In this document: one piece after another, positions 1-8,729 of the stretch
Numbering within the stretch: the stretch's first letter is position 1
How the letters are laid out: every line of letters starts with the position of its first letter
Origin: Roseburia zhanii
Lineage (GTDB): Bacteria > Bacillota > Clostridia > Lachnospirales > Lachnospiraceae
Assembly: GCF_014287635.1 (NCBI RefSeq)
Contig: NZ_JACOPH010000001.1
Location: 558,001 to 622,000 of the forward strand
Direction of reading: 5' to 3'
DNA length: 64,000 nt
Position numbers and translations under genes: made by a program
The notes under the pieces: model-generated
Database searches by the model: none
Seen by the model: only the letters and a program-made list of their open reading frames with translations
What the model was told of the DNA's origin: nothing

Positions 1-1
1 C

Positions 2-394
2 GGTTCCACGGCAACGATCGTTCCGTTAGTTGTGGCAGCAGTTCCGTTTGTAGCCCGTATGGTGGAATCTTCTTTAAAAGAAGTAGATCCGGGTGTGATA
101 GAAGCAGCAAAAGCAATGGGATCTTCCCCATGGCAGATCATCTGCAAAGTGATCCTGCCGGAAGCAAAACCATCACTGCTCGTCGGTGGAACGATCACTT
201 TAGCAACAATCCTTGGATATTCTGCAATGGCAGGATTTGTAGGAGGCGGTGGCTTAGGAGCGATCGCAGTCAATTATGGGTACTATAGATATCAGACAGA
301 TGTTATGTTTGTAACCGTGGCACTGTTAGTTATCGTTGTACAGGTTTTTCAGGAGGCAGGAATCCGACTGGTAAACCATATAGATAAAAGATAA
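2..394 (+). CDS. metI: methionine ABC transporter permease MetI (3' part)
   Basis: This is the C-terminal ~130 residues of an inner-membrane permease of the D/L-methionine importer (MetNIQ family); the gene starts outside the window. The reading frame is open from base 2 and includes the family motif around PLVVAAVPFVARM, the EAAKAMGSSPWQI coupling-helix region that contacts the ATPase, and two later hydrophobic segments ending in a short basic tail. It lies 25 bp before a MetQ-type lipoprotein, the usual partner. The substrate could be a relative of methionine, because the genes downstream are not methionine biosynthesis genes. Confidence 0.9.
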   Translation, partial: GSTATIVPLVVAAVPFVARMVESSLKEVDPGVIEAAKAMGSSPWQIICKVILPEAKPSLLVGGTITLATILGYSAMAGFVGGGGLGAIAVNYGYYRYQTDVMFVTVALLVIVVQVFQEAGIRLVNHIDKR

Positions 395-419
395 TAAAAT
401 TTTGAGGAGGACATGAAAC

Positions 420-1223
420 ATGAAAAAGAAAGCGATTGGAATTTTATTAACAGCAGCATTGATTGCAGGAGTATTCAGCGGATGCGGATCAAAGAGTGAT
501 GACAAGACGATAAAAGTAGGAGCCTGCGTAACACCACATGCAGAGATTTTAAACAGTGTCAAGGACAAGTTAGCAGAAGAAGGCTGGGATCTTGAAGTTG
601 TAGAATATAATGACTATGTACTTCCGAATACAGCACTTGAAGATGGCGAATTAGATGCAAACTATTTCCAGCACAAACCATACTTAGATGATTTTAATGA
701 GGAAAACGGCACACATATCGTAGGCGTTGCAAATGTACATTTTGAGCCAATGGCAATCTATGCAGGCAAAACAGCATCTTTAGATGATGTGGCAGATGGT
801 GCATCTGTTGCTGTACCAAATGATACCACAAACGAAGCAAGAGCATTGTTATTATTAGAAGCACAGGGACTTATTTCCTTAAATGAGGATGCAGGTGTGC
901 AGGCAACGGTACTTGATATTACAGATAACCCACACAACTTAGAGATCAAAGAACTTGAAGCTGCACAGGTAGCAAAATCCATTCAGGACGTTGATTTTGC
1001 CGTTATCAATGGTAACTATGCTATCGAAGCCGGTCTTACCGACCCGCTTGCAGTAGAAGCATCAGATTCCCTTGCAGCAGAAACTTATGCAAACCTGATC
1101 GCTGTCAAAGAAGGTAATGAAGATTCTGAAAAAACAAAGGCACTTGTTGATGCGGTATTATCTGACGATGTCAGAGATTATATCAATGAAAACTATGAAG
1201 GAGCAGTTGTACCTGTATTCTAA
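420..1223 (+). CDS. metQ: MetQ-family substrate-binding lipoprotein
   Basis: A 267-residue extracytoplasmic binding protein of the NlpA/MetQ family that delivers methionine or a related amino acid to the MetI permease. Residues 1-22 form a lipoprotein signal with a lipobox ending in Cys (VFSGC), so it should be lipid-anchored outside the membrane. The mature part has the family hallmarks TPHAEIL, NYFQHKPYLDDF and a late NGNYAIEAGL segment. An AGGAGG site precedes the ATG. It follows metI directly and ends before a 34-bp palindromic repeat. Family assignment is firm; the exact ligand is not visible, and the neighbouring opine-dehydrogenase-like and racemase-like genes leave room for a non-methionine ligand. 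Confidence 0.92.
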   Translation: MKKKAIGILLTAALIAGVFSGCGSKSDDKTIKVGACVTPHAEILNSVKDKLAEEGWDLEVVEYNDYVLPNTALEDGELDANYFQHKPYLDDFNEENGTHIVGVANVHFEPMAIYAGKTASLDDVADGASVAVPNDTTNEARALLLLEAQGLISLNEDAGVQATVLDITDNPHNLEIKELEAAQVAKSIQDVDFAVINGNYAIEAGLTDPLAVEASDSLAAETYANLIAVKEGNEDSEKTKALVDAVLSDDVRDYINENYEGAVVPVF

Positions 1224-1228
1224 TGATA

Positions 1229-1262
1229 GAATTGCGGGAGTTGCGTAGCAACGGAGCAATTC
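1229..1262. repeat. 34-bp palindromic intergenic repeat, copy 1
   Basis: Nested palindrome with outer arms GAATTGC/GCAATTC and inner arms GTTGC/GCAAC around a 3-nt GTA loop (spacing 7-4-5-3-5-3-7). Two further copies with the same geometry lie at 16999-17032 (reverse orientation) and 43981-44014. It sits between metQ and the opine-dehydrogenase-family gene, with no T-run. Confidence 0.8.
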
Positions 1263-1304
1263 GTGTATCTTATATTAACTGACTTAAAAAAAGGAGAAAA
1301 AAAT

Positions 1305-2534
1305 ATGTTTGAAGATGAAGTATTAAAAAATTCACCGGTCGCCGTATTAGGTGCCGGTGCCGTAGGAAAAACCTGCGCAGCAGATTGTGTATTAGGTGGT
1401 AACAAAGATGTCCGTTTATTTGAACTTCCGGAATTTTATGAGCAGAATTTAAAGAATGTAGAGAAAACAGGTATCACACTTGGCGGTATCCAGAAGAACA
1501 AGTATGGATTTAAAAGATCAGGAAAAGCATTCTTTAACCTTCTGACATCCGATATCAAGGAAGCCGTAAAAGATGCGAAGCTGATCATCGTAGCGATTCC
1601 ATCTGTTGCACATGACATCTTTTTTGAGAAATTAGTACCTGTATTAGAAGATGGCATGGTGATCCATATCATTCCGGACAATTACGGTTCTTTAAAACTC
1701 CGTAAAAAGATGCGTGAGTTAAACTGCACAAAGAGAGTTATCATCGGTGGCTGGTCAAGTGCACCATATGGAACACGAGTAGAAAAAGAAGGCGGTGTAC
1801 AGACTTCTGATATGTGGTTAGTATATCGTGCACTGACACTTCGCGGAGCATCCCTTCCATCTGACGATCAGGAAATCTTCTTAAACAGCTCTAAGTATTT
1901 AGGATGCTTTGATTCCATTACACAGGGCGATGGTGCTGTTGGTGGAAATACCGTTATGGATACCGGATTTAGTAATGTAAACCCTGTACTGCACTGTCCG
2001 GGAACAATCCTTGGTGTTGGTGTTATGGAAAACTGGGGAAGGATCTATGGCGGTAATGACAAATATACCTATTCCATTTACAGCCATGCATACTGCGAAT
2101 CTATCGCAGAAGTACAGTATGCATTCTTCTTGGAAGAAGTAAAATTAGCAGAAGCAATGGGGGTTGGCATTGCAAAATATCCAAAGAAAAACTTCTTATC
2201 AAGAACCAGTATCTTAGGACCGGAATACATGGGAGATGACTGCATCGTACCATTTGACGAACAGTGGGAAACCGGTTACCGTACAGGCCCATTTTCCATA
2301 CAGGATCGTTACGTGACAGAAGATGTTCCGGTTGGCTGCCATATTTACCATGAATTAGGAAAGAAATATGGCGTAGAAACACCAGTCATTGACAGTATGA
2401 TCACACTTGGTTCTGTCATGACAGGAAAAGATTTCTATAAGAACGGACTGACATTAGATGATCTTGGTATTGGTCACTTAGATAAAGATCAGTTATTAAA
2501 TTATCTGAATCATGGAAATTATGTAGAAGCATAG
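1305..2534 (+). CDS. NAD(P)-dependent opine/octopine dehydrogenase family protein
   Basis: A 409-residue cytoplasmic oxidoreductase with an N-terminal Rossmann fold (VAVLGAGAVGKTCAAD, residues ~12-27) and a C-terminal helical domain of the octopine/nopaline dehydrogenase type. Family members reductively join an amino acid and a 2-oxoacid, or run the reverse oxidative cleavage. The start at 1305 has an AAGGAGA site 8 nt upstream; a longer in-frame start at 1263 has none. It follows metQ and precedes a racemase-family enzyme and an aminotransferase, so degradation or synthesis of an imported opine-like compound is an inference from context. No nicotianamine-synthase-like gene is present, which argues against a staphylopine-type metallophore. 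Substrate unknown. Confidence 0.75.
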   Translation: MFEDEVLKNSPVAVLGAGAVGKTCAADCVLGGNKDVRLFELPEFYEQNLKNVEKTGITLGGIQKNKYGFKRSGKAFFNLLTSDIKEAVKDAKLIIVAIPSVAHDIFFEKLVPVLEDGMVIHIIPDNYGSLKLRKKMRELNCTKRVIIGGWSSAPYGTRVEKEGGVQTSDMWLVYRALTLRGASLPSDDQEIFLNSSKYLGCFDSITQGDGAVGGNTVMDTGFSNVNPVLHCPGTILGVGVMENWGRIYGGNDKYTYSIYSHAYCESIAEVQYAFFLEEVKLAEAMGVGIAKYPKKNFLSRTSILGPEYMGDDCIVPFDEQWETGYRTGPFSIQDRYVTEDVPVGCHIYHELGKKYGVETPVIDSMITLGSVMTGKDFYKNGLTLDDLGIGHLDKDQLLNYLNHGNYVEA

Positions 2535-2584
2535 TTGTAAAAAATGAAATCGTGATGCATCAGACAGCAGGCAGATAAATATCA

Positions 2585-2609
2585 GGGAAACCCATGTTAC
2601 GGGTTTCCC
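2585..2609 (+). terminator. probable terminator after the opine dehydrogenase family gene
   Basis: Perfect 9-bp stem GGGAAACCC/GGGTTTCCC with a 7-nt loop, about 50 bp after the stop codon. The following T-run is interrupted (ATAGTTTGTATTTT), so termination may be partial. Confidence 0.6.
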
Positions 2610-2685
2610 ATAGTTTGTATTTTCGGAGTTTTTTATCAACAGGACATTTTAAAACAGATGATTTATAGAAGGAGGGAACTTTCAC

Positions 2686-3447
2686 ATGGAATGGAAAAGC
2701 TGTTTAGAAACGACAGAGGAGATAAACGGCATACATACAACACCGCCACGTTTTACCGCAGGATTTGCAATCGGGATCATAGCCGTACATTTAGTCTATC
2801 CGAAACTGCCGGGGAACGTGGCAAATGCAACGACATATCCGTTTCCGGTTGTGTACCGGGAAGTGAATTTTGAGATAGAGCAGTTATTTGCAGGCGATCT
2901 TACGATCAAAGAAGACATTATACAGGCAGCAAAAGAATTAGAAGCACAGGGCGTTCGTGCAATCATCGGGGCATGTGGATATTTTGCACATTTCCAGCAG
3001 GATGTCAAAGAAGCAGTTGATGTTCCGGTATTTTTATCAAGCTTATGCCAGCTTCCAATCATAAAAACCGGTATTTCTGAGAAAAAAAAGATTGCAGTTT
3101 TAGCCGCAAGCGGTGATAATATAACAGAAGAACTCTTAAAAAAAGTAGGAACAGATGTAAGCCGTCTGATCGTTAAAAATATCGGCAGCTTAGAAAGTTT
3201 TTCAGCAATACGCTATGGCAGACTGACATTAGATAATGGAAGGCTGACAAAAGATCTGTGTGAAGTGGCAGTAAAATTAAAAGAAGAACATCCGGATATC
3301 GGAGCGATCTTATTAGAATGCAGCGATCTGCCGCCATATGCGAAGCAGATACAGGCAGCTACCGGACTTCCGGTATTTGATTTTAATACCATGATCGACA
3401 TGGTCTATCATGCCGTTGTGCAGAAAACATATTACGGATATTTCTAA
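2686..3447 (+). CDS. aspartate/glutamate racemase family protein
   Basis: A 253-residue cytoplasmic protein of the Asp/Glu/hydantoin racemase superfamily, which inverts amino-acid stereocentres by a two-cysteine, cofactor-free mechanism. Both candidate catalytic cysteines are visible: GACGYF (residue ~104) and LLECSD (residue ~210). The start at 2686 has GGAGG about 8 nt upstream. The first ~40 residues are less typical. It lies between the opine-dehydrogenase-family gene and an aminotransferase, which fits a small pathway acting on D-amino acids or opines; maleate isomerase or hydantoin racemase activity are alternatives. Specificity cannot be read from the sequence. Confidence 0.7.
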   Translation: MEWKSCLETTEEINGIHTTPPRFTAGFAIGIIAVHLVYPKLPGNVANATTYPFPVVYREVNFEIEQLFAGDLTIKEDIIQAAKELEAQGVRAIIGACGYFAHFQQDVKEAVDVPVFLSSLCQLPIIKTGISEKKKIAVLAASGDNITEELLKKVGTDVSRLIVKNIGSLESFSAIRYGRLTLDNGRLTKDLCEVAVKLKEEHPDIGAILLECSDLPPYAKQIQAATGLPVFDFNTMIDMVYHAVVQKTYYGYF

Positions 3448-3478
3448 GAGAGCATTTCTAAAGAAACGGAGTTTAAAT

Positions 3479-4642
3479 ATGAAAGAATTAAGTACAAGAA
3501 CAGCAGGATTTACCGATTCTGTGATCAGACGCATGACAAGAGTTGCCAATGAGTATGGAGCGATCAATCTCTCGCAGGGATTCCCGGACTTTGAACCGCC
3601 AAAGGAGATCACAGACCGGTTAGCACAGGTAGCATCAGAGGGACCGCATCAGTATGCGATCACATTTGGAGCACCGAATTTCAGAGAGGCATTAGCAAGA
3701 AAACAGGAGCATTTTTCCGGCATGAAGGTCGACCCGGACAAAGAGATCGTTGTTACCTGCGGCAGTACAGAAGCTATGATGGCAGCGATGCTTTCCGTAT
3801 GTAATCCGGGAGATAAAGTAGTCGTATTTTCCCCATTTTATGAAAACTACGGAGCAGATGCGATCTTAAGCAATGCAGATCCAATCTATGTGCCGTTAAA
3901 ACCTCCGGCATTTGATTTTGATGCAGACGAGTTAGAAGCAGCGATCCGGCAGCCCGGTGTAAAAGCACTGATCTTATGCAATCCGTCAAATCCATGCGGA
4001 AAAGTATTTTCCAAAGAAGAATTATTGCTGATTGCAGATCTTGCAAAAAAATACGACATTTATGTCATTACAGACGAAGTATATGAGCATATCATCTATG
4101 AGCCATACCAGCATACTTATATGGCAGCATTGCCGGGAATGAAGGAGCGTACGATCATCTGTAATTCCCTGTCAAAAACCTATTCCATCACAGGTTGGCG
4201 GTTAGGCTATGTCATTGCAGATGAAAAGATCATTGAACGGGTGAAAAAAGTACATGATTTCTTAACCGTCGGAGCAGCCGCACCATTGATGGAGGCAGCA
4301 GTCACAGGACTTAATTTTGGCGATGCATATTATAAGGAACTGCAGGCACATTATACACATATGAAGGAACTTTTTACAGGCGGTATGGAAAATCTGGGTC
4401 TGACCTTTACCAAACCGCAGGGAGCCTATTATGTATTAATGGATATCAGTGAGTTTGGTTATGACAATGATGAGGATTTCTGTGTGGCAATGGCACAAAA
4501 AGTCGGAGTAGCTGCTGTGCCGGGTTCGAGCTTTTTTAAAGAGGATATCAATCACTTGGTAAGATTTCATTTTGCCAAAAAAGATGAAACGTTGTCAGCG
4601 GCATTAGACCGCCTGAGTGATCTGAAAAAATTGAGAAAATAG
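3479..4642 (+). CDS. class I/II PLP-dependent aminotransferase
   Basis: A 387-residue fold-type I aminotransferase related to AspC/kynurenine aminotransferases. It moves an amino group between an amino acid and a 2-oxoacid using PLP. Visible landmarks are NLSQGFPDF near the N-terminus, CNPSNPCGKVF, the TDEVYEH aspartate that contacts the PLP ring nitrogen, the Schiff-base lysine in SLSKTYSITGWRLGY, and a late phosphate-binding arginine (LVRFHFA). The ATG at 3479 was preferred to the upstream ATG at 3410, which overlaps the preceding gene. It probably supplies or removes the 2-oxoacid partner of the opine-type enzyme; that role is inference. Confidence 0.85.
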   Translation: MKELSTRTAGFTDSVIRRMTRVANEYGAINLSQGFPDFEPPKEITDRLAQVASEGPHQYAITFGAPNFREALARKQEHFSGMKVDPDKEIVVTCGSTEAMMAAMLSVCNPGDKVVVFSPFYENYGADAILSNADPIYVPLKPPAFDFDADELEAAIRQPGVKALILCNPSNPCGKVFSKEELLLIADLAKKYDIYVITDEVYEHIIYEPYQHTYMAALPGMKERTIICNSLSKTYSITGWRLGYVIADEKIIERVKKVHDFLTVGAAAPLMEAAVTGLNFGDAYYKELQAHYTHMKELFTGGMENLGLTFTKPQGAYYVLMDISEFGYDNDEDFCVAMAQKVGVAAVPGSSFFKEDINHLVRFHFAKKDETLSAALDRLSDLKKLRK

Positions 4643-4657
4643 TTAGTCGAGGTAAAC

Positions 4658-5788
4658 ATGGAAATTACAGCACAGGAATTAGAACAATTAAATAAGGAAG
4701 AATATCAGTTGATCGACATTCGCAGCGAGGTAGAAACAGCACATGGTGCGATCAGCGGAGCTGTCTGTATACCAGCCGAATGGCTGGAGGAGAGTACGCT
4801 CTTATGCAAAGACAAAAAAGTGATACTCTGCTGCAGCAGGGGAAAATTCAGCTTAGATGCGGCAGAACGCCTGCGGGAACTTGGATATGATGCATACAGC
4901 CTGACCGGTGGATATACTGCATGGCTGTTATATCATATGCAGCAGGAGGAAGAAAATGAATTTAACCGGAATGTAGAGCAGAGCATCCGCAAAAAATTCC
5001 ACAAAAATATCTGGAGCAGATTTGCAAAAGCCATACAGCAGTACCGGTTGGTAGAAGAAGGCGACTGTATCGCTGTCTGTATCTCCGGTGGAAAAGATTC
5101 CATGCTGATGGCAAAACTGTTTCAGGAATTAAAACGGCATAATAAGTTTGCATTTGAAGTGAAATTTATCGTTATGGACCCTGGATATAATAAAATGAAT
5201 CGTAAGATCATCGAAGAAAATGCCAAAAAGCTAAAAGTTCCGATCACTGTGTTTGAATCAGATATTTTTGAGTCCGTCTATCATATCGAGAAGTCACCAT
5301 GCTATCTGTGTGCAAGGATGCGCCGTGGACATCTGTATCATTATGCAAAAGAGTTAGGCTGTAATAAGATCGCATTAGGCCATCACTATGATGATGTGAT
5401 TGAAACGATCTTAATGGGAATGCTCTATGGGGCACAGGTACAGACTATGATGCCAAAGCTGCATAGTACGAATTTTGAAGGAATGGAACTGATCCGCCCA
5501 CTGTATCTGATCCGCGAAGATGATATCAAGGCATGGAGAGATTATAACGGACTGCATTTTATCCAATGTGCCTGTAAGTTCACAGATACCTGTACGACAT
5601 GTAATAATGAGGAGAACCGTTCAAAACGTGTAGAAATCAAAGAACTGATCCGGGAATTGAAAAAGAAAAATCCATTTGTAGAGGCAAACATCTTTAAAAG
5701 TGTGGAAAATGTCAACCTCGATACCATTGTGGCATATAAGAAAAATGGAGAACGTCATCATTTTTTAGATGAGTATAAAGAAAAATAG
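4658..5788 (+). CDS. rhodanese domain fused to TtcA-like PP-loop ATPase
   Basis: A 376-residue two-domain protein. Residues 1-~95 form a rhodanese domain with a CxRGxxS-type active loop (CCSRGKFS), able to carry a persulfide. Residues ~130-376 form a PP-loop ATPase of the TtcA/TilS superfamily with SGGKDSM and two cysteine clusters (CYLC and a C-terminal CTTC after FTDT) that could hold an Fe-S cluster, as in tRNA 2-thiocytidine synthase. An intramolecular sulfur relay from the rhodanese cysteine to an adenylated substrate is the natural inference. It is 15 bp after the aminotransferase and ends at a strong terminator. It may thiolate tRNA or another substrate. Confidence 0.8.
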   Translation: MEITAQELEQLNKEEYQLIDIRSEVETAHGAISGAVCIPAEWLEESTLLCKDKKVILCCSRGKFSLDAAERLRELGYDAYSLTGGYTAWLLYHMQQEEENEFNRNVEQSIRKKFHKNIWSRFAKAIQQYRLVEEGDCIAVCISGGKDSMLMAKLFQELKRHNKFAFEVKFIVMDPGYNKMNRKIIEENAKKLKVPITVFESDIFESVYHIEKSPCYLCARMRRGHLYHYAKELGCNKIALGHHYDDVIETILMGMLYGAQVQTMMPKLHSTNFEGMELIRPLYLIREDDIKAWRDYNGLHFIQCACKFTDTCTTCNNEENRSKRVEIKELIRELKKKNPFVEANIFKSVENVNLDTIVAYKKNGERHHFLDEYKEK

Positions 5789-5808
5789 TGTAGCACAGAA
5801 CACCGCAA

Positions 5809-5857
5809 AAGAAGTGTGGAAAGGGATTTATCGCCTTGTCCGCACTTCTTTTTTTGT
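5809..5857 (+). terminator. intrinsic terminator after rhodanese/TtcA gene
   Basis: Stem AAGAAGTG/CACTTCTT extended by partly paired TGGAAAGG/CCTTGTCCG, followed by seven or more Ts. It closes the 1-5.8 kb transcription unit. Confidence 0.85.
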
Positions 5858-5882
5858 AAAGTTAAAATATCCAAAAAAGAAT

Positions 5883-5953
5883 CAACTTACTTGAGTTAGT
5901 TGATAAAAACTCTCAATAAGGTTCTTGACAACTAATAGGCGTTAGAATATACT
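5883..5953 (+). promoter_or_regulatory. feo operon promoter with palindromic operator candidate
   Basis: TTGACA (5925-5930), 17-bp spacer, TATACT (5948-5953): a near-consensus sigma-A promoter for feoA. Upstream, 5883-5902 is an imperfect 20-bp palindrome with arms CAACT/AGTTG. Half-sites CTAA and TTAG flank the spacer (ACTAATAGGCGTTAG) and recur after the -10 (ACTAAC). This would suit a metal-responsive repressor of the DtxR/MntR or Fur type; the regulator is not visible in the window. Confidence 0.7.
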
Positions 5954-6012
5954 AACCATTGAAAAAGAAGTGAAAAAAATTACCAACAAGAGTACGAACA
6001 GAGGAGGAGAAC

Positions 6013-6225
6013 ATGATGCCGTTATCTATGGTAAAAGAAGGAGAAGAAAACATTATTCAGAGAGTGGGAGGAAAAGAAGAAACCCGCCGGTTTTTAGAGA
6101 ACCTTGGCTTTGTCATTGGCAGTCCTGTAACTGTTGTATCTGAAATTGGCGGTAATATGATCGTGAACATCAAAGATTCGCGGGTTGCCATTGGAAAAGA
6201 TATGGCAAATAAGATTATGGTATAA
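6013..6225 (+). CDS. feoA: FeoA domain protein (first copy)
   Basis: A 70-residue SH3-like FeoA protein, a small cytoplasmic accessory factor of the Fe(II) transporter FeoB. It has the family pattern of a central glycine-rich turn (FVIGSPVTVV) and a conserved NIKDSRVAIG strand. A GGAGGAG site precedes the ATG. It is the first gene of a four-gene iron operon, 10 bp before a second feoA; tandem feoA genes are common in Clostridia. Role in stimulating FeoB is known from the family. Confidence 0.88.
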   Translation: MMPLSMVKEGEENIIQRVGGKEETRRFLENLGFVIGSPVTVVSEIGGNMIVNIKDSRVAIGKDMANKIMV

Positions 6226-6235
6226 GGAGATTATT

Positions 6236-6457
6236 ATGAAAACATTGAGAAATGCTGAATGCGGTAAGACGGTCAAAGTGAAAAAACTTTCCGGCGAAGG
6301 TCCGGTTAAGCGTCGTATCATGGACATGGGTATTACCAAAGGTGTTGATATTTATGTAAGAAAAGTAGCACCGCTTGGAGATCCGATCGAAGTAACTGTA
6401 CGTGGATACGAGTTATCTTTGCGTAAAGCAGATGCAGAGATGATCGAAGTAGAGTAA
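6236..6457 (+). CDS. feoA: FeoA domain protein (second copy)
   Basis: A 73-residue FeoA-family protein that differs from the first copy, with the pattern VKRRIMDMGITKG, the core of the SH3-like fold, and a basic VTVRGYELSLRK segment. The ATG at 6236 follows AAGGAG by 7 nt; upstream in-frame starts overlap the first feoA and lack a site. It lies 54 bp before feoB. Two different FeoA proteins suggest distinct or heteromeric contacts with FeoB; this is inference. Confidence 0.88.
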   Translation: MKTLRNAECGKTVKVKKLSGEGPVKRRIMDMGITKGVDIYVRKVAPLGDPIEVTVRGYELSLRKADAEMIEVE

Positions 6458-6511
6458 CTGTGAAAAAGCCAGCCTGTTATATGGCTAAAACATAAGGAGA
6501 GGAGCAGAACA

Positions 6512-8698
6512 ATGGCAATTAAAATTGCATTAGCAGGTAATCCGAATAGTGGAAAGACCACATTATTCAATGCGTTGACAGGTTCTAACCAGTTTGTTGG
6601 AAACTGGCCGGGCGTAACTGTTGAGAAAAAGGAAGGAAAGTTAAAAGGTCATAAAGATGTAACGATCATTGACTTACCGGGTATTTATTCATTATCCCCA
6701 TATACATTAGAGGAAGTCGTTGCAAGAAATTATCTTTTGACTGAAAAACCGGATGCGATCATCAATATCGTAGATGGTACAAATATCGAGCGTAACTTAT
6801 ATCTGTCTACACAGATCATGGAACTTGGTATTCCGGTAGTCATGGCAGTCAACATGATGGACTTAGTTGAAAAGAGCGGTGACCAGATACATATTGACAA
6901 ACTCGGAAAGAGATTAGGCTGTGAAGTCGTAGAGATTTCCGCATTAAAAGGAACAGGGATCAAGAAAGCAGCAGAAAAAGCAGTTGCATTGGCACAGGGC
7001 AAAAAGAGTGCAGGAATCGTGCATGAATTTGCAAAAGATGTTGAAGATACGATCAGCACTGTAGAAGATAAACTGTTTGCAGACATTCCGGCAGAGCAGA
7101 AAAGATTCTTTGCGATCAAACTGTTAGAGCGTGATAATAAGATCGCAGAACAGTTATCAAGTATACCGGATGTTTCACAGGAAATCGAAGCATTAGAGAA
7201 AAAATTCGATGATGATACAGAAAGTATTATCACAAATGAAAGATATGTATACATTTCATCTATCATTGGTGAGTGCTGTACAAAGAACCAGAAACAGAAA
7301 TTGACACTTTCTGATAAAATTGATAAAGTTGTTACAAACCGTATCTTAGCATTACCGATATTTGCAGTTGTTATGTTTATCGTATATTATGTATCCGTAA
7401 CGACTGTCGGCAGCTGGGCAACTGACTGGGCAAATGAGGGTGTATTCGGTGATGGCTGGAAATTATTCGGCGTGATCGATGTTCCCGGTATCCCGGTACT
7501 GATCGAAAGTGCATTAGATGCAGTTGGCTGTGTTGACTGGTTAAAAGGATTGATCTTAGACGGTATTGTAGCCGGTGTTGGTGCAGTACTTGGTTTCGTA
7601 CCACAGATGTTAGTATTATTTATCTTCCTTGCTTTCTTAGAGGCATGTGGATATATGGCACGAGTTGCATTCATCATGGATCGTATTTTCCGTAAATTCG
7701 GACTTTCCGGAAAATCCTTTATCCCAATGCTGATCGGAAGTGGTTGTGGTGTTCCGGGTATCATGGCATCCCGTACGATCGAAAATGACAGAGATCGTAA
7801 AATGACTATTATGACAACAACATTTATTCCTTGTGGAGCAAAATTACCGATCATCGCATTGATCGCAGGTGCTATCTTTGATAATGCAGGATGGGTATCC
7901 GTAAGCTGCTACTTCGTAGGAATCGCAGCAATCATCTGTTCCGGTATCATTTTAAAGAAAACAAAGATGTTCGCCGGAGATCCGGCTCCATTCGTTATGG
8001 AGTTACCGGCATATCATATGCCTACAGTAGGAAATGTATTAAGAAGTATGTGGGAGCGTGGATGGTCCTTCATTAAAAAAGCAGGAACGATCATCTTATT
8101 ATCTACAATCGTTGTATGGTTCTTAATGAGCTTTGGATGGGTAGATGGTTCCTTTACAATGTTAGAGGCAGAGCAGTTAGATTCTAGTATCTTATCCTCT
8201 ATCGGTAACCTGATCGCATGGATCTTTATCCCACTTGGCTGGGGCGACTGGAAGATGGCAGTTGCAGCTATCACAGGACTTGTCGCAAAAGAGAACGTAG
8301 TAGGAACATTCGGTATGTTATACGGATTTGCAGAAGTTGCAGAAGACGGAGCAGAAATCTGGAGCAACCTTTCCGCATCACTTGCACCGGTTGCAGCATA
8401 TTCCTTCTTAGTATTCAACCTTCTGTGCGCACCTTGTTTCGCAGCAATGGGAGCGATCAAGCGTGAAATGAACAACGCAAAATGGTTCTGGTTTGCAATC
8501 GGATATCAGTGCTTCTTAGCATATGTTGTATCCCTGTGTATCTATCAGATCGGTATGCTGATCACAGCAGGCAGCTTTGGAATCGGTACAGTAGTTGCAT
8601 TCCTGTTTGTTATCGGATTTGTATATCTGCTTTTCAGACCATACAAAGAAAGTGAAACATTAGATGTAAATATCAAAATGCCGGCATCAGCAAAATAA
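6512..8698 (+). CDS. feoB: ferrous iron transport protein B
   Basis: A 728-residue Fe(II) transporter. The N-terminal G-domain (residues 1-~165) shows G1 GNPNSGKTT, G3 DLPG and G4 NMMD, followed by a helical GDI-like region and then a polytopic membrane domain from about residue 285. Gate motifs typical of FeoB are visible, including the conserved cysteine-containing IPMLIGSGCGVPG and a second FIPCGAKLP segment. The start has AGGAGAGGAG upstream. It completes the feoA-feoA-feoB order and is followed by a small Cys-rich protein; the upstream palindrome suggests iron repression of the whole operon. Confidence 0.97.
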   Translation: MAIKIALAGNPNSGKTTLFNALTGSNQFVGNWPGVTVEKKEGKLKGHKDVTIIDLPGIYSLSPYTLEEVVARNYLLTEKPDAIINIVDGTNIERNLYLSTQIMELGIPVVMAVNMMDLVEKSGDQIHIDKLGKRLGCEVVEISALKGTGIKKAAEKAVALAQGKKSAGIVHEFAKDVEDTISTVEDKLFADIPAEQKRFFAIKLLERDNKIAEQLSSIPDVSQEIEALEKKFDDDTESIITNERYVYISSIIGECCTKNQKQKLTLSDKIDKVVTNRILALPIFAVVMFIVYYVSVTTVGSWATDWANEGVFGDGWKLFGVIDVPGIPVLIESALDAVGCVDWLKGLILDGIVAGVGAVLGFVPQMLVLFIFLAFLEACGYMARVAFIMDRIFRKFGLSGKSFIPMLIGSGCGVPGIMASRTIENDRDRKMTIMTTTFIPCGAKLPIIALIAGAIFDNAGWVSVSCYFVGIAAIICSGIILKKTKMFAGDPAPFVMELPAYHMPTVGNVLRSMWERGWSFIKKAGTIILLSTIVVWFLMSFGWVDGSFTMLEAEQLDSSILSSIGNLIAWIFIPLGWGDWKMAVAAITGLVAKENVVGTFGMLYGFAEVAEDGAEIWSNLSASLAPVAAYSFLVFNLLCAPCFAAMGAIKREMNNAKWFWFAIGYQCFLAYVVSLCIYQIGMLITAGSFGIGTVVAFLFVIGFVYLLFRPYKESETLDVNIKMPASAK

Positions 8699-8729
8699 TA
8701 ATTCAGTAATAGAATAAGAGGTGGCTTTT

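Noticed and set aside
1305..4642. Staphylopine/pseudopaline-type metallophore cluster
   Set aside because: An opine dehydrogenase family gene is present, but no nicotianamine-synthase-like (CntL-type) gene or metallophore exporter is seen.
7387..7854. Long minus-strand open frames inside feoB, ftsH, gatB and clpX
   Set aside because: They are antisense frames of strongly conserved genes, lack ribosome sites and give low-complexity Ser/Thr-rich translations.
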